Below are positions 54,691 to 63,602 of a stretch of DNA of 64,000 nucleotides, in pieces. Under the pieces are notes generated by a model. The model saw nothing but the letters and a program-made list of their open reading frames with translations. It did no database searches and was not told the DNA's origin. How positions within the stretch are numbered: position 1 is the stretch's first letter; each line of letters starts with the position of its first letter. The position numbers and the translations under genes were made by a program. This DNA comes from SAR202 cluster bacterium Casp-Chloro-G2 (lineage in GTDB: Bacteria; Chloroflexota; Dehalococcoidia; Lucifugimonadales; UBA3495), in assembly GCA_002816575.1 (NCBI GenBank), contig MUCI01000009.1:1-64000 (forward strand), given 5' to 3'.

Positions 54691-55917
54691 ATGTTCCGCC
54701 AACCTACCCAATCCACCAAACCCGTCTCCCGGCTGCAGGGCATGAACGACCTGTCTGAAGACGCTTGGCGCGGCCGGCTGGGGCTTCAAGACCGGCTCGG
54801 CCAGCTTCTCGGCAGCTACGGTTACAGCCTGTTGGAGACCCCGGTCTTGGAATCCACCGAGCTGTTTCTACGGAAGTCTGGCGGTGAGTTGGCCTCCCAG
54901 CTGTACAGTTTCATCGACGCCGGCAGCAACCACGTAAGTCTGCGTCCCGAGTTCACCTCGCCCATCATGCGGCACTATCTGGAGAACGCGGCCGGCATCG
55001 GCCTGCCAGCCCGGTGGCGGTACTGCGGCCCGGTGTTCCGGTTCGACGAGTCTCACCCCGAGGCCAGCGGACAGTTCACCCAGGTGGGCGGCGAATTGAT
55101 CGGCTCATCGGACATCTCAGCCGACATTGAGCTACTGAACCTGGCCATTTCCGTGCCCGCCAAATTGGCACTGGACGGCTGGAGTCTGCGGCTGGCCGAC
55201 CTGGATATCTTGGACAGTTTGCTGGACCCGTTGGGTGTTTCCGAACGGGCCAGGTCGTTCATCATCCAGAGCATGCCCCGCCTGCGGGAAGGGCACGGCG
55301 CCGTATCCAAGCTGGTGGAGGAAGGCCGCCGTCTGCATCTGGCCGGCGGCGACGGTTCCGGAGACGGTGAAGAAGCCGCTCTGCACCAGGCGGTCCAGGG
55401 ATTGAACGACGACCAGGCCCGGTCCGTATTGCTGGGCCTGTTGCGATGGAACTCGGCCGACCACCTGGGGCAGCGGACCCCGGAGGACGTGGTGGAGCGT
55501 CTGCTCCGCAAGATACGGGGCGCCGACAGCGAGGACAAGCTTCGGCAGGGCTTGGAGTTGGCCAGCGACCTAGCGGTTATCAAGGGCGAACCCCAAGCGG
55601 CGCTGGAATCGGTCAACGCTGTTCTGGCATCGGCCGGCGCCAACCGGAACGCAGCCAGTCGCTTGACGGAGATAATCGGCCTGATGGCAGACGGGCAAGA
55701 TGCCAAGGGCAGGGTTGTGTTGGACTTCAGCCTGGTCCGCGGCCTGGCCTACTACAACGGCGTGATATTCGAGGTCAGCCATCCCGGTTGGCCAGGACCT
55801 TTGGGCGGCGGCGGCCGGTACGACAACCTATCTCGGGCGCTGGGCGGCAGCGACGCGGTCCCGGCCCTTGGCTTTGCCTATAACCTGGACGCCCTCATCG
55901 CCCTGGGCGCAGGCTAG
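54691..55917 (+). CDS. hisZ: ATP phosphoribosyltransferase regulatory subunit (HisZ)
   Basis: A 408-residue histidyl-tRNA-synthetase-like protein. LQGMNDLSEDAWRGRLGLQDRL, YSLLETPVLESTELFLRKSG, SLRPEFTSPIMRHYLE and RYCGPVFRFDES follow the class II catalytic fold. VRGLAYYNGVIFEV and GGGGRYDNLSRALGG mark the C-terminal part. There is no anticodon-binding domain after it. Position directly before hisG favours HisZ over HisS. HisZ normally partners the short HisG; here the HisG is the long form. No ribosome site is evident before the ATG. Confidence 0.88.
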   Translation: MFRQPTQSTKPVSRLQGMNDLSEDAWRGRLGLQDRLGQLLGSYGYSLLETPVLESTELFLRKSGGELASQLYSFIDAGSNHVSLRPEFTSPIMRHYLENAAGIGLPARWRYCGPVFRFDESHPEASGQFTQVGGELIGSSDISADIELLNLAISVPAKLALDGWSLRLADLDILDSLLDPLGVSERARSFIIQSMPRLREGHGAVSKLVEEGRRLHLAGGDGSGDGEEAALHQAVQGLNDDQARSVLLGLLRWNSADHLGQRTPEDVVERLLRKIRGADSEDKLRQGLELASDLAVIKGEPQAALESVNAVLASAGANRNAASRLTEIIGLMADGQDAKGRVVLDFSLVRGLAYYNGVIFEVSHPGWPGPLGGGGRYDNLSRALGGSDAVPALGFAYNLDALIALGAG

Positions 55918-55926
55918 GCCAGGACC

Positions 55927-56970
55927 ATGACCATTCAAGACGAGAATAAGAACCGGAGCGATGGCCCCCTGCGCATCGTCCTGCCCAGCGACGGCGAACT
56001 GTACGACTCGACCACCGCCTTCATGCGCGCCTGCGGCCTGGCGGTATCCCGGCCCAACGCCCGGCGCTATACCGGCTCGGTCCCGGCGATACCCGGCGTT
56101 GAGGTCCTTTTCCAACGATCGGGGGACGTCACCCAAAAAGTGGAAGAAGGCAGTGCCGAACTGGGCGTAACGGGCCTGGACAGGGTGCTGGAATACCGCA
56201 ACGACGAGGCACGGGCGGCGGTGTTGATTGACGACCTGCGCTACGGCCGCTGCGAGTTTGTCATGGCCGTGCCCAACTCCTGGATGGACGTGACTTCATT
56301 GTCTGACCTGGCCGACCTGGCTCTGGAATTCAGGCAGGAGGGCAAGCAACTCCGCATCGCCACCAAGTATCCCCGGCTGCTTCGCAGCTACCTCTACGAA
56401 CGGGGCATCAATTTCTTCACTCTGGTGCCGGCCAGCGGCGCCATGGAAGCAGCCCCGGCAGCGGGTTACGCCGACCTGATAGCCGACCTTACGGCCACCG
56501 GCGCCACCCTGAGAGAGAACCAGCTCAAGATGCTGGAAGAGGGCACGATCCTCACCTCCCAGGCCTGCCTGATCGCCAATCCGGTGCTGCTGTCGGCCTC
56601 GAGAGAGATTCGAGGCATGGCCCGGTCGATCGTCGAATTGATGGAGGGTCACCTGAGGGCAGAACCCTACTACCGCGTCACCGCCAATGTGCGGGCAGGT
56701 TCGGCTGAGGAAGCCAGCGCCACGGTCCTGACCCGCCCCGACCTGGCCGGCCTGCGCGGCCCCACCGTCGCCAGGGTCTACAACGTGGAAGAACAGGACT
56801 GGTTCAACGTGAGCCTGCTGATCAAGAAGGGCAAGCTATTGGAAGCGGTTGACCACCTGAGAGGCTGCGGCGCCATCGACGTGGCCGCGTCCCAACTCAG
56901 CTACCTGTTCGACGGCCATTCCGAGGCCTACAGGTCGTTGTTCGGTGAGGAATCCGCCACCCGGAACTAA
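55927..56970 (+). CDS. hisG: ATP phosphoribosyltransferase, long form with regulatory domain
   Basis: A 347-residue HisG catalysing the first step of histidine synthesis, ATP + PRPP to phosphoribosyl-ATP. The catalytic part has LRIVLPSDGELYDST, ELGVTGLDRVLEY, LRIATKYPRLLRSYL and TGATLRENQLKMLEEGTIL. The C-terminal 80 residues (YYRVTANVRAGSAEEAS, LAGLRGPTVARVY, WFNVSLLIKKGKLLEAVDHL) are the histidine-binding HisG_C domain of long-form enzymes. It lies 9 bp after hisZ, a combination that is unexpected because long forms do not need HisZ. Confidence 0.93.
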   Translation: MTIQDENKNRSDGPLRIVLPSDGELYDSTTAFMRACGLAVSRPNARRYTGSVPAIPGVEVLFQRSGDVTQKVEEGSAELGVTGLDRVLEYRNDEARAAVLIDDLRYGRCEFVMAVPNSWMDVTSLSDLADLALEFRQEGKQLRIATKYPRLLRSYLYERGINFFTLVPASGAMEAAPAAGYADLIADLTATGATLRENQLKMLEEGTILTSQACLIANPVLLSASREIRGMARSIVELMEGHLRAEPYYRVTANVRAGSAEEASATVLTRPDLAGLRGPTVARVYNVEEQDWFNVSLLIKKGKLLEAVDHLRGCGAIDVAASQLSYLFDGHSEAYRSLFGEESATRN

Positions 56971-56989
56971 CCCGCAGGGTCTAGAAGAA

Positions 56990-57748
56990 ATGCCAAACCT
57001 GCCGATGCACATATACCTGGCCAATCTGGCTGCAGAGGAGCTGGACCGTGGTTACTTACACGACCACCGGGGCAGCTTTTATCTGGGTTCGACTGCTCCG
57101 GACATCCGCGCCATGACCAGGAAACCCAGGGAGCTGACCCACTTCGCGCCCCTGTCGGTGGAGGAAGTCGGCACCGGGACCAGGACCATGTTCCAGATGC
57201 ATCCCGAGTTGAGCGACGCGTTGACGCCGGCCTCTCAGGCGTTCTTGGCTGGCTACATCTGCCATCTGGCGGCGGACGAGATCTGGATCACCAGCGTGTT
57301 CCGGCACAATTTCGACACGTCTTTGGAAGACAGCCGCTTGACCGACGACGAGGTGCAAGCCAACATCTGGGACCGCGCGATGCAACTGGACCTGGACCGT
57401 CAGACCCTCAGCCAGTTCGACGGGGACAATCACCCGAAACGGCTGTTAGCCTGCTCCGATCAGGACGTGTCCATGCCTTTCTTTGAAGACGGCCTTCTGG
57501 CAGAGTGGAAGGACCGGGTTGGGCGGTTCGCTGTCTGGGAGTTCAACTGGGACCGATTGAAAAGCGCCCTCAACCGGCTGTACCGTGATGACGAACAGGT
57601 GCAACAGGCCGTGGAGAAGTTCCTGGATGGGATGCCACGCAGTCTGGAACAGGTCTACAAGAAAGTCCCCGAGGGCGAGATCTCGGCCTACCAGCAACGG
57701 GCCGTGTCCGCCACCATCGACCAAGTCCGGGAGTTTATGCCGGAGTAG
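56990..57748 (+). CDS. Zinc-dependent phospholipase C-like protein inside the his operon
   Basis: A 252-residue cytosolic protein. MPNLPMHIYLANLAAEEL, GSFYLGSTAPDIRAM, LTHFAPLS and FLAGYICHLAADEIW carry the His/Asp ligands of the zinc-dependent phospholipase C/S1-P1 nuclease fold (PF00882 type). No signal peptide is visible, unlike secreted phospholipases. The ATG at 56990 lies 19 bp after hisG; a longer frame overlapping hisG is less likely. Nothing in histidine synthesis needs such an enzyme, so it may be a hitchhiker. Substrate unknown. Confidence 0.82.
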   Translation: MPNLPMHIYLANLAAEELDRGYLHDHRGSFYLGSTAPDIRAMTRKPRELTHFAPLSVEEVGTGTRTMFQMHPELSDALTPASQAFLAGYICHLAADEIWITSVFRHNFDTSLEDSRLTDDEVQANIWDRAMQLDLDRQTLSQFDGDNHPKRLLACSDQDVSMPFFEDGLLAEWKDRVGRFAVWEFNWDRLKSALNRLYRDDEQVQQAVEKFLDGMPRSLEQVYKKVPEGEISAYQQRAVSATIDQVREFMPE

Positions 57749-57777
57749 AATGGGCAACGGATATAGGGAGAATCAAC

Positions 57778-59109
57778 GTGGCGCTTAATGTGATACATGG
57801 AGTCAAGAACGCCGAGAACGTTCTGGTCCGCATCGACCCTTTGGACCTGGACTCATTACCCGAGTCAGTGCTGGCTCGGACCGAGGCCGCCTTCGGCAAA
57901 GGCGTGACCCCGCTTCAGTCGATCAACCAGATGCTGGACGACGTGCGCCGGGAGGGCGACGCCGCGGTGTTACGCTACGCCAAACTCCTAGACGGCTCGG
58001 ACCTGGAAGAGTTCCGGGTGACCGAAGCCCAGATGGCCCAGGCCAGAGATTCGATCAGCAAGGAACTTCGGGAGGCGTTGGAGATGGCCGCTGACCGGGT
58101 GCGGAGCTTCCACGAATCCACCATGCCCAAAGACTGGATCGACCGCGAACAGGGCCTTGGCGAATTGGTCCGCCCCCTGGACCGGGTCGGCCTCTACGCC
58201 CCCGGCGGCAGCGCCGCCTACCCTTCCACCGTGCTGATGACCGCCGTGCCGGCCAGGGTGGCCGGCGTCCGTGAGGTCATCCTCTGCACACCGCCCCTCC
58301 GTGGGGAATCGCTGAATCCAGCCGTGATTGCCGCCGCCGAGATCGCCGGGGTCGACGCCCTCTATCAGGTGGGCGGAGTGCCTGCCATCGCGGCCATGGC
58401 CTACGGCACCAAGTCGATCCCCAAGGTGGACAAGATATGCGGGCCCGGCAACGTCTTCGTGGCGATGGCCAAGAAACTAGTCCAGGGCCAGGTGGCCATC
58501 GACGGCGTATTCGGCCCAACCGAGACGATCGTGCTGGCCGATGACACCGCCAACGCCTATTTCTGCGCGGCCGACCTCATAGCCCAGGCCGAACACGACC
58601 CGCTGGCCACGGCCATCATGATCACAACCAGCCAGGACCTGATCAACCGCACCGAAGCGGAGGTCGACCGGATGCTGGCCTCCCAGCCCAGAGGCGACGT
58701 GGCCAAAGCAGCTTTGGACCGTCAGGGCAGGGTTGTCTTGGTGGACTCGCTGGACGAAGCCGTTGACCTGGTGAACCGGATAGCCCCAGAGCACCTGTGC
58801 CTGCTGGTGGCGGACCCCTGGTCCTGGGTCGGCAAGATCAAGCACGCCGGCGGCCTGTTCCTTGGCGAGTTCTCGCCGGAGGTCATGGGCGACTATATCG
58901 CCGGGCCCAGCCACGTCATGCCCACCGGGGGCACCGCCAGGTTCGGTTCCGCCCTGAGCGTGCACCATTTCCTGCGCACCATGCCGGTGGTCGGTCTCAG
59001 CCCCACCGAGTTCAAAAAGCTGGGCCGGGCCGCCGTGCACATCGCCGACGCCGAAGGACTCTCCGGGCACGCCACCGCCATCCAGGTCAGACTGGACTCG
59101 CTGAACTAA
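57778..59109 (+). CDS. hisD: Histidinol dehydrogenase
   Basis: A 443-residue zinc enzyme carrying out the last two oxidations to histidine. VGLYAPGGSAAYPSTVLMTAVPA, DKICGPGNVFVAMAKKLV, GPTETIVLADDTANA and HAGGLFLGEFSPEVMGDYIAG include the zinc and substrate residues; ALSVHHFLRTM follows. GTG start with GGGAGA about 9 nt upstream. Confidence 0.95.
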   Translation: MALNVIHGVKNAENVLVRIDPLDLDSLPESVLARTEAAFGKGVTPLQSINQMLDDVRREGDAAVLRYAKLLDGSDLEEFRVTEAQMAQARDSISKELREALEMAADRVRSFHESTMPKDWIDREQGLGELVRPLDRVGLYAPGGSAAYPSTVLMTAVPARVAGVREVILCTPPLRGESLNPAVIAAAEIAGVDALYQVGGVPAIAAMAYGTKSIPKVDKICGPGNVFVAMAKKLVQGQVAIDGVFGPTETIVLADDTANAYFCAADLIAQAEHDPLATAIMITTSQDLINRTEAEVDRMLASQPRGDVAKAALDRQGRVVLVDSLDEAVDLVNRIAPEHLCLLVADPWSWVGKIKHAGGLFLGEFSPEVMGDYIAGPSHVMPTGGTARFGSALSVHHFLRTMPVVGLSPTEFKKLGRAAVHIADAEGLSGHATAIQVRLDSLN

Positions 59110-59145
59110 GGCGCATGCGTGCCAGCATGATCCGGCAATCCACCA

Positions 59146-60264
59146 ATGGCCCAGAGCGCAATGAATCAGAATAAATCATCAAATAAACTGCCGCCCATGT
59201 TGCCCCACATCCAAGCCTTGGAAACATATCAGGGCGTGGACCCCATGGAAGTCATGGCCGAGCGGGCCGGTATCGCCCCCGACAAGATCATCCGCCTGAA
59301 CGGCAATGAGAACCCGTATGGGCCTTCGCCCAACGTTGCCGCGGCTTTGGGCGGGTATCCCAATTTCAACTACTACCCCGACCCCGACCAGCGCACCCTG
59401 CGCCGGGTGCTTTCAGGCTATATGAACGTTGAGCCGGAGCGGATCGTGGCCGGAAACGGCAGCGACGAGCTGATTGACCTGCTGCTGCGGATGTACGTGG
59501 GCATCGGCGACAACGTAATCGTTCCCTCGCCGACCTTCGGCATGTACTCGTTCTCGGCGGGCATCTGCGGCGGCAAGGCCATCGCGGTGGAGCGCGACGA
59601 TAACTTCGAGATTGACTTGGAGGCGATGAAGGCGGCCATCACCCCCCAGAGCAAGATCATCTTCCTGACCTCGCCCAACAACCCCACCGGCAACATCGTT
59701 CCAGAGGCCCAGACCAGGGCATTGCTGGACACCGGGCTGATCGTGGTGATGGACGAAGCCTACTTCGAGTTCTGCGGCGACACCGCCATCCCGCTGCTGG
59801 CCGATTACCCGAACCTGGTGGTGCTGCGTACCTTCAGCAAATGGGCCGGACTGGCCGGATTGCGCATCGGAGTCGGCGCCATGGACCCCGAACTGGCCGC
59901 AACCATGATGGCCATGAAGCCGCCCTACAACGTGAACCTGGCCGCCGAGGTCGCCCTGATCTCGTCCCTGGAAGACACGCCGGGGCTGCTGGTCCGGGTG
60001 AAGCAGATCGTGGATGAGCGCGACCGGATGATGCAGATGTTGCAGCAGGTCCCCAACCTGACCCCCTGGCCGTCACGAGCCAACTTCATACTCTGTCAGG
60101 TGCCCGAGGGCCGGGGCCAAGAGGTATTCGACGGCCTGTGCAGCCGGGGGATTTTCCTGCGGTATTGGAGCAGCGGCCGGTTGAAGGACTACATCCGCAC
60201 CAGCGTCGGGCTGCCCCATGAGACCGACGCCGTGGTGGCGGCTTTCGCGGAATTATGCGCTTAG
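59146..60264 (+). CDS. hisC: Histidinol-phosphate aminotransferase
   Basis: A 372-residue fold-type I PLP enzyme. IRLNGNENPYGPSP, AGNGSDELIDLLLRMY, LTSPNNPTGN and VMDEAYFEF are family marks, and Lys232 in RTFSKWAGLAGLRIG binds PLP. It transaminates imidazole-acetol phosphate with glutamate. It may start at the ATG at 59146 or at 59161. Between hisD and hisB, in operon order. Confidence 0.94.
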   Translation: MAQSAMNQNKSSNKLPPMLPHIQALETYQGVDPMEVMAERAGIAPDKIIRLNGNENPYGPSPNVAAALGGYPNFNYYPDPDQRTLRRVLSGYMNVEPERIVAGNGSDELIDLLLRMYVGIGDNVIVPSPTFGMYSFSAGICGGKAIAVERDDNFEIDLEAMKAAITPQSKIIFLTSPNNPTGNIVPEAQTRALLDTGLIVVMDEAYFEFCGDTAIPLLADYPNLVVLRTFSKWAGLAGLRIGVGAMDPELAATMMAMKPPYNVNLAAEVALISSLEDTPGLLVRVKQIVDERDRMMQMLQQVPNLTPWPSRANFILCQVPEGRGQEVFDGLCSRGIFLRYWSSGRLKDYIRTSVGLPHETDAVVAAFAELCA

Positions 60265-60355
60265 CCGGCTCGCCTGATCAGATTGCTCCAGCCATGTGCC
60301 CTACCCAGTCCCTAAACGTGTGCCCAACCGTGTGCCTAACCATATGGAGAAAGTG

Positions 60356-60973
60356 ATGGCGTCTACCCCTACCAACAATGGCCGGACAGCGGCTATTGAA
60401 CGCAAGACCAGCGAGACCGAGATATCCCTGAGCCTGAACCTAGACGGGACCGGCGTCTACGACGTGGACACCGGCAACGGGTTCCTCGACCACATGGTCA
60501 GCCAGATATCCCGGCACGGATTGATCGACATAACACTGAAAGCCAAAGGCGATCTTCACGTGGGTTGGCACCACCTGGTGGAGGACGTGGCGATCACGCT
60601 GGGGCGGGCGTTCAACGAGGCTTTGGGCGAGGCGCGGGGCATCCGCCGCATGGGCCACGCCATAGTTCCCCTGGATGAGACGCTGGCCATGGTGGCGCTG
60701 GACTGCAGCGGACGGGGTTACGCCGTGATCGAAACAACCCTGGACGACACCATGGTGGAGACGCTGCCCGGCGCGTTGGTGAAACACTTCTTCGAGTCAT
60801 TCGCGCTGGAAGGCAAGATAAACCTCCACGCTCAGATCATGACCGGCACCAGCCCCCACCACAAGGCCGAAGCGCTCTGCAAAGCCCTGGCCCGCTCCCT
60901 GCGCGACGCGTTGGAGCCGGACCCCCGCGCCCCGTCCCAGATACCCAGCACCAAGGGCACTCTGAGCGGCTAG
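60356..60973 (+). CDS. hisB: Imidazoleglycerol-phosphate dehydratase
   Basis: A 205-residue monofunctional HisB. DTGNGFLDHMVSQISRHG, HHLVEDVAITLGRAFNEALG and the duplicated second half GTSPHHKAEALCKALARSLRDAL provide the His/Glu manganese sites. No phosphatase domain is fused. The start ATG has GGAG at 6 nt; the open frame further 5' encodes repetitive PVPKRVPNRVPN and is probably not translated. Its TAG stop shares the palindrome CTAG with the stop of the convergent next gene. Confidence 0.93.
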   Translation: MASTPTNNGRTAAIERKTSETEISLSLNLDGTGVYDVDTGNGFLDHMVSQISRHGLIDITLKAKGDLHVGWHHLVEDVAITLGRAFNEALGEARGIRRMGHAIVPLDETLAMVALDCSGRGYAVIETTLDDTMVETLPGALVKHFFESFALEGKINLHAQIMTGTSPHHKAEALCKALARSLRDALEPDPRAPSQIPSTKGTLSG

Positions 60974-61647
60974 GTGCGAGTGGCGACCCACAGGAAATAA
61001 TATCCGCCGCCTTTACGTCCGCTGCGGGCGCGTGCCTTAACTTCCTCGACCTTGAATCCGGTCTTGATCAGCCTTCTGGTAAACGCTGGGTCAGGATCGG
61101 TTGACCAGATGGACAAAACGCCTTGCGGCCGCAGAGCGGCGAAAGACGCTTCCAGGCCGTTATTGCCATAGATCCAGTCATTGCCCTCCTGGGTCATTGC
61201 CTGCGGGCCATTGTCGACGTCGAGCATGATAGCGTTGTAATCACCCTTGCCGTCCTTTATCATCTGCGCGACATCGGTCACCCGGACCGTGACCCGGCCA
61301 TCATCAAGTGGACTACGGGCGAGATGAGCAAGGAAGTCCCGGTTCCACTGCACCACTTCGGGCACTATCTCGGCGACTACAACTTGGGCGTCGGCTTTGA
61401 GTTCATCCAGGGCCGATCTCAGGGTGTAACCCAGCCCCAGACCGCCGATCAGGACCCTGACCTCCGGGAAGACGGCGATCTTTTCACAGGCGAGTTTGGC
61501 TAAAGCGTCTTCCGATCCATGGACCTGACTGTTCATGAGTTCCCGGTTGTCAGCTTTGATCGAGAACTCAGTGTCCCGCTGGTACAACCGGAGCTCAACC
61601 CCGTTCCGAGACGTCTTTGCAGTGCCGAGCAACTTCCAGGGAATCAT
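60970..61647 (-). CDS. Spermidine-synthase-like methyltransferase-fold protein
   Basis: A 225-residue Rossmann protein of the spermidine/spermine synthase type. RVLIGGLGLGYTLRSALDEL is the nucleotide loop, VVVAEIVPEVVQWNRDFL the acidic strand, and AIMLDVDNGP the DxDNG segment in place of the usual aminopropyl-transfer motif. The short N-terminal beta region reads VELRLYQRDTEFSIKADN. No decarboxylase for polyamines is nearby, so the substrate is open; a small-molecule methyltransferase is possible. It is convergent with hisB with a four-base overlap. Confidence 0.8.
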   Translation of the reverse strand: MIPWKLLGTAKTSRNGVELRLYQRDTEFSIKADNRELMNSQVHGSEDALAKLACEKIAVFPEVRVLIGGLGLGYTLRSALDELKADAQVVVAEIVPEVVQWNRDFLAHLARSPLDDGRVTVRVTDVAQMIKDGKGDYNAIMLDVDNGPQAMTQEGNDWIYGNNGLEASFAALRPQGVLSIWSTDPDPAFTRRLIKTGFKVEEVKARARSGRKGGGYYFLWVATRT

Positions 61648-61684
61648 GGGTTACTCTACACCCAACCCTTGCTGGCGATTAACC

Positions 61685-61957
61685 CGGGGGAGTCGTCCTC
61701 GACTCCGAAGTCTTTGATCACGTTTTGTCACGTTGGTGTGGTCCTTATAGATCTGCCACTTGTCGTGCAGGTCGGCGGTTGCCTATGGGCAGTATATGCT
61801 TGATGCCCTTCACCTGCCCTTGGTGGTTCTTGTGGTGGTTCTTGGCGATCAGGGTCAACGCCTCCTTGGTCTTGGCCCGCGATTCTCCCACCGGGACCAC
61901 GTTGTTCAGCAAGCCGCCCTGGAGAACCCCTTGGCCTTGGGCCAGCCCGTCCCTCAA
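61685..61957 (-). pseudogene. Decayed crotonase (enoyl-CoA hydratase) fragment
   Basis: DNA and translation closely follow the C-terminal part of the crotonase at 63603-64000. GLLNNVVPVGESRAKTKEAL and TLIAKNHHKNHQGQVKGIKH match GLLNHLVPAGELRAKTMEMA and TLIAKNHQGSVKGIKQ there. A 12-bp duplication (KNHHKNH), a frame change after about 61800 toward the C-terminus, and missing 5' half show it is not functional. Both lie on the minus strand, flanking the surface-protein gene. Confidence 0.8.
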
Positions 61958-62346
61958 GCCGATAACCGGCTTGGGTGACGTCGAGCTATCATACATCCAT
62001 TGGGAGTGCTGGACGTCCCGCTCCTCCTCGGGGCGGTCACGGGCGTCACGGCGACAAAGCCAGATCATCTACCCGCGCTCATCCGGCGTATAGTTTTAGG
62101 TGCTGGCCCTTAGCGGGTTTGTAGTACACCCTCAAGAATCGCACCATATCTTCCGGTAGGCTGTCTCTAGGATGTCTCCCTAGATCGTTCCACCAGAGAT
62201 TCAGGGGGGCGTTAACTTAGACGTTCCTTGAGAAGTTCCCAGGTGCGGTCCGAACATGGACCACAACTGGAACCGCCTGATCCGGGGCTCCAGGCCAGCG
62301 GCATCGCCGCCGGTCGCCCTCGAGATCGGCTTCATCCGGGGGGTGA
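61958..62346. other. Intergenic region with no recognised feature
   Basis: About 390 bp between the crotonase remnant and the surface-protein gene. Short frames are present on both strands but none resembles a known protein or has a good ribosome site. No tRNA, terminator with T run or clear promoter was found. Confidence 0.4.
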
Positions 62347-63555
62347 GTGGTGCGGAAATCTTCGGCAATCGCGTTGGTTATCGCGGGTATCTTTTTCTCT
62401 GTCTTTGCCGTCCTTGGAGCGGCCCCGTCCACGGTGTCCATATCTCCACCGGGCGCGGCGCCAAGTTTGACGGTAACCCCATCCAGCGGCCCCAGGGGAA
62501 CTCAGGTCACCATCGACGGCGAAAACTTCACCAACAGCGGCAATATAGCCGCCAATGGAATCACGCTGGACGGCATCCCAATGGTCCACCCACAGATCGC
62601 CGCGACCGGCGGTGGTGAATTGAGCGCCAGCTTCAGGGTGCCGGCAACCACCGGATTGGGCGCCAAGCCAGTATCGGTTATCGATTCTGGTTCTCTGGCC
62701 GGCGCGGCCACATTCACAGTTACCCAGCCAACAATAGCGATCAGTCCCGCCACGGCGGTCATGGGCCAAGTTATCACTGTCACCGGGACCGGTTGGGTGC
62801 CGCTAACGTCCGCGGCCCTGACGTTAACTTCCGGTGGCGTGGTGGTGGGGATCCACTCCGCGGACGCCGATGCCAACGGGGGCTTTGTTGCCAAGATAGC
62901 GTTGCCCAACACGGTAGGCGTGGGACCCAAAGAGGTTTCGTTCACCGCCGCGGATGCCGGTTCGTTGGGTAACACCGCCTCCGGGCAGACCCTGACGGTT
63001 ACCGCTCCCACTATGACATTGTCGGCGGCCGAGGCAACGGTGGGGTCCGAAGTTACGGTCACTGCCGCCGGCTTCATGCCCTACACCGCCCTAACGGCAT
63101 TCTCCATCGGCGCCGCGGATGTCAGGCGGGGCGTGGCGATAACCGATTCCACGGGTAGCTTATCCGTCACGTCAATGGTGCCCGGATTCTCGGGAGCGCA
63201 ATCGGTCTCTATCACCGTTGGGGGGGTTACATCCTCCAAATCAATAAAGGTGAAACCAGCGTCTACGCCTGAGCCCGAGCCAGCGGCGGCAACACCGGCC
63301 GAGCCTCTGCCACCCGCGCCCCTGGATGAAGTGTTCGCCAACCTCATCGCCAACGATGGCAACTTGGTCCGGATATTCCGGTTCGACAACTCCACTCAGA
63401 CTTGGGCGTTCTTCGACCCGCGGCCCGCGTTCGTCAGCACCAACGACCTGACCGCCGCTGGGTCCGGCGACATCGTGTGGGTCAAGGTGAACACCCAGCA
63501 GGAGTTCCGGGGAAGGATTCTGCTCCCTGGCTGGAGCTTGTTCTCGCTGGAGTGA
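62347..63555 (+). CDS. Secreted IPT/TIG-like repeat protein
   Basis: A 402-residue exported protein. Residues 1-25 are a signal peptide (IALVIAGIFFSVFAVLGAA). Three immunoglobulin-like units follow, starting near 40 (LTVTPSSGPRGTQVTIDGENF), 128 (PTIAISPATAVMGQVITVTG) and 221 (PTMTLSAAEATVGSEVTVTA), the IPT/TIG pattern. A Pro/Ala/Glu linker (303-327) leads to a C-terminal domain (328-402) rich in aromatic residues (FRFDNSTQTWAFFDPRP, LPGWSLFSLE) that I do not recognise. There is no sortase or membrane anchor. Probably a surface or secreted binding protein. GTG start after GGGGGTG. Confidence 0.75.
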   Translation: MVRKSSAIALVIAGIFFSVFAVLGAAPSTVSISPPGAAPSLTVTPSSGPRGTQVTIDGENFTNSGNIAANGITLDGIPMVHPQIAATGGGELSASFRVPATTGLGAKPVSVIDSGSLAGAATFTVTQPTIAISPATAVMGQVITVTGTGWVPLTSAALTLTSGGVVVGIHSADADANGGFVAKIALPNTVGVGPKEVSFTAADAGSLGNTASGQTLTVTAPTMTLSAAEATVGSEVTVTAAGFMPYTALTAFSIGAADVRRGVAITDSTGSLSVTSMVPGFSGAQSVSITVGGVTSSKSIKVKPASTPEPEPAAATPAEPLPPAPLDEVFANLIANDGNLVRIFRFDNSTQTWAFFDPRPAFVSTNDLTAAGSGDIVWVKVNTQQEFRGRILLPGWSLFSLE

Positions 63556-63602
63556 CGCTTCGAAGGCCACCGGGTTTCGGCGGAATGAACGGTCCGCCCG
63601 GT

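Noticed and set aside
54691-55917. hisZ considered as a histidyl-tRNA synthetase
   Set aside because: No anticodon-binding domain follows the catalytic-like region and it abuts hisG.
60296-60355. N-terminal extension of hisB encoding PVPKRVPNRVPN
   Set aside because: Repetitive, unlike the family, and a good ribosome site lies within it ahead of the ATG at 60356.
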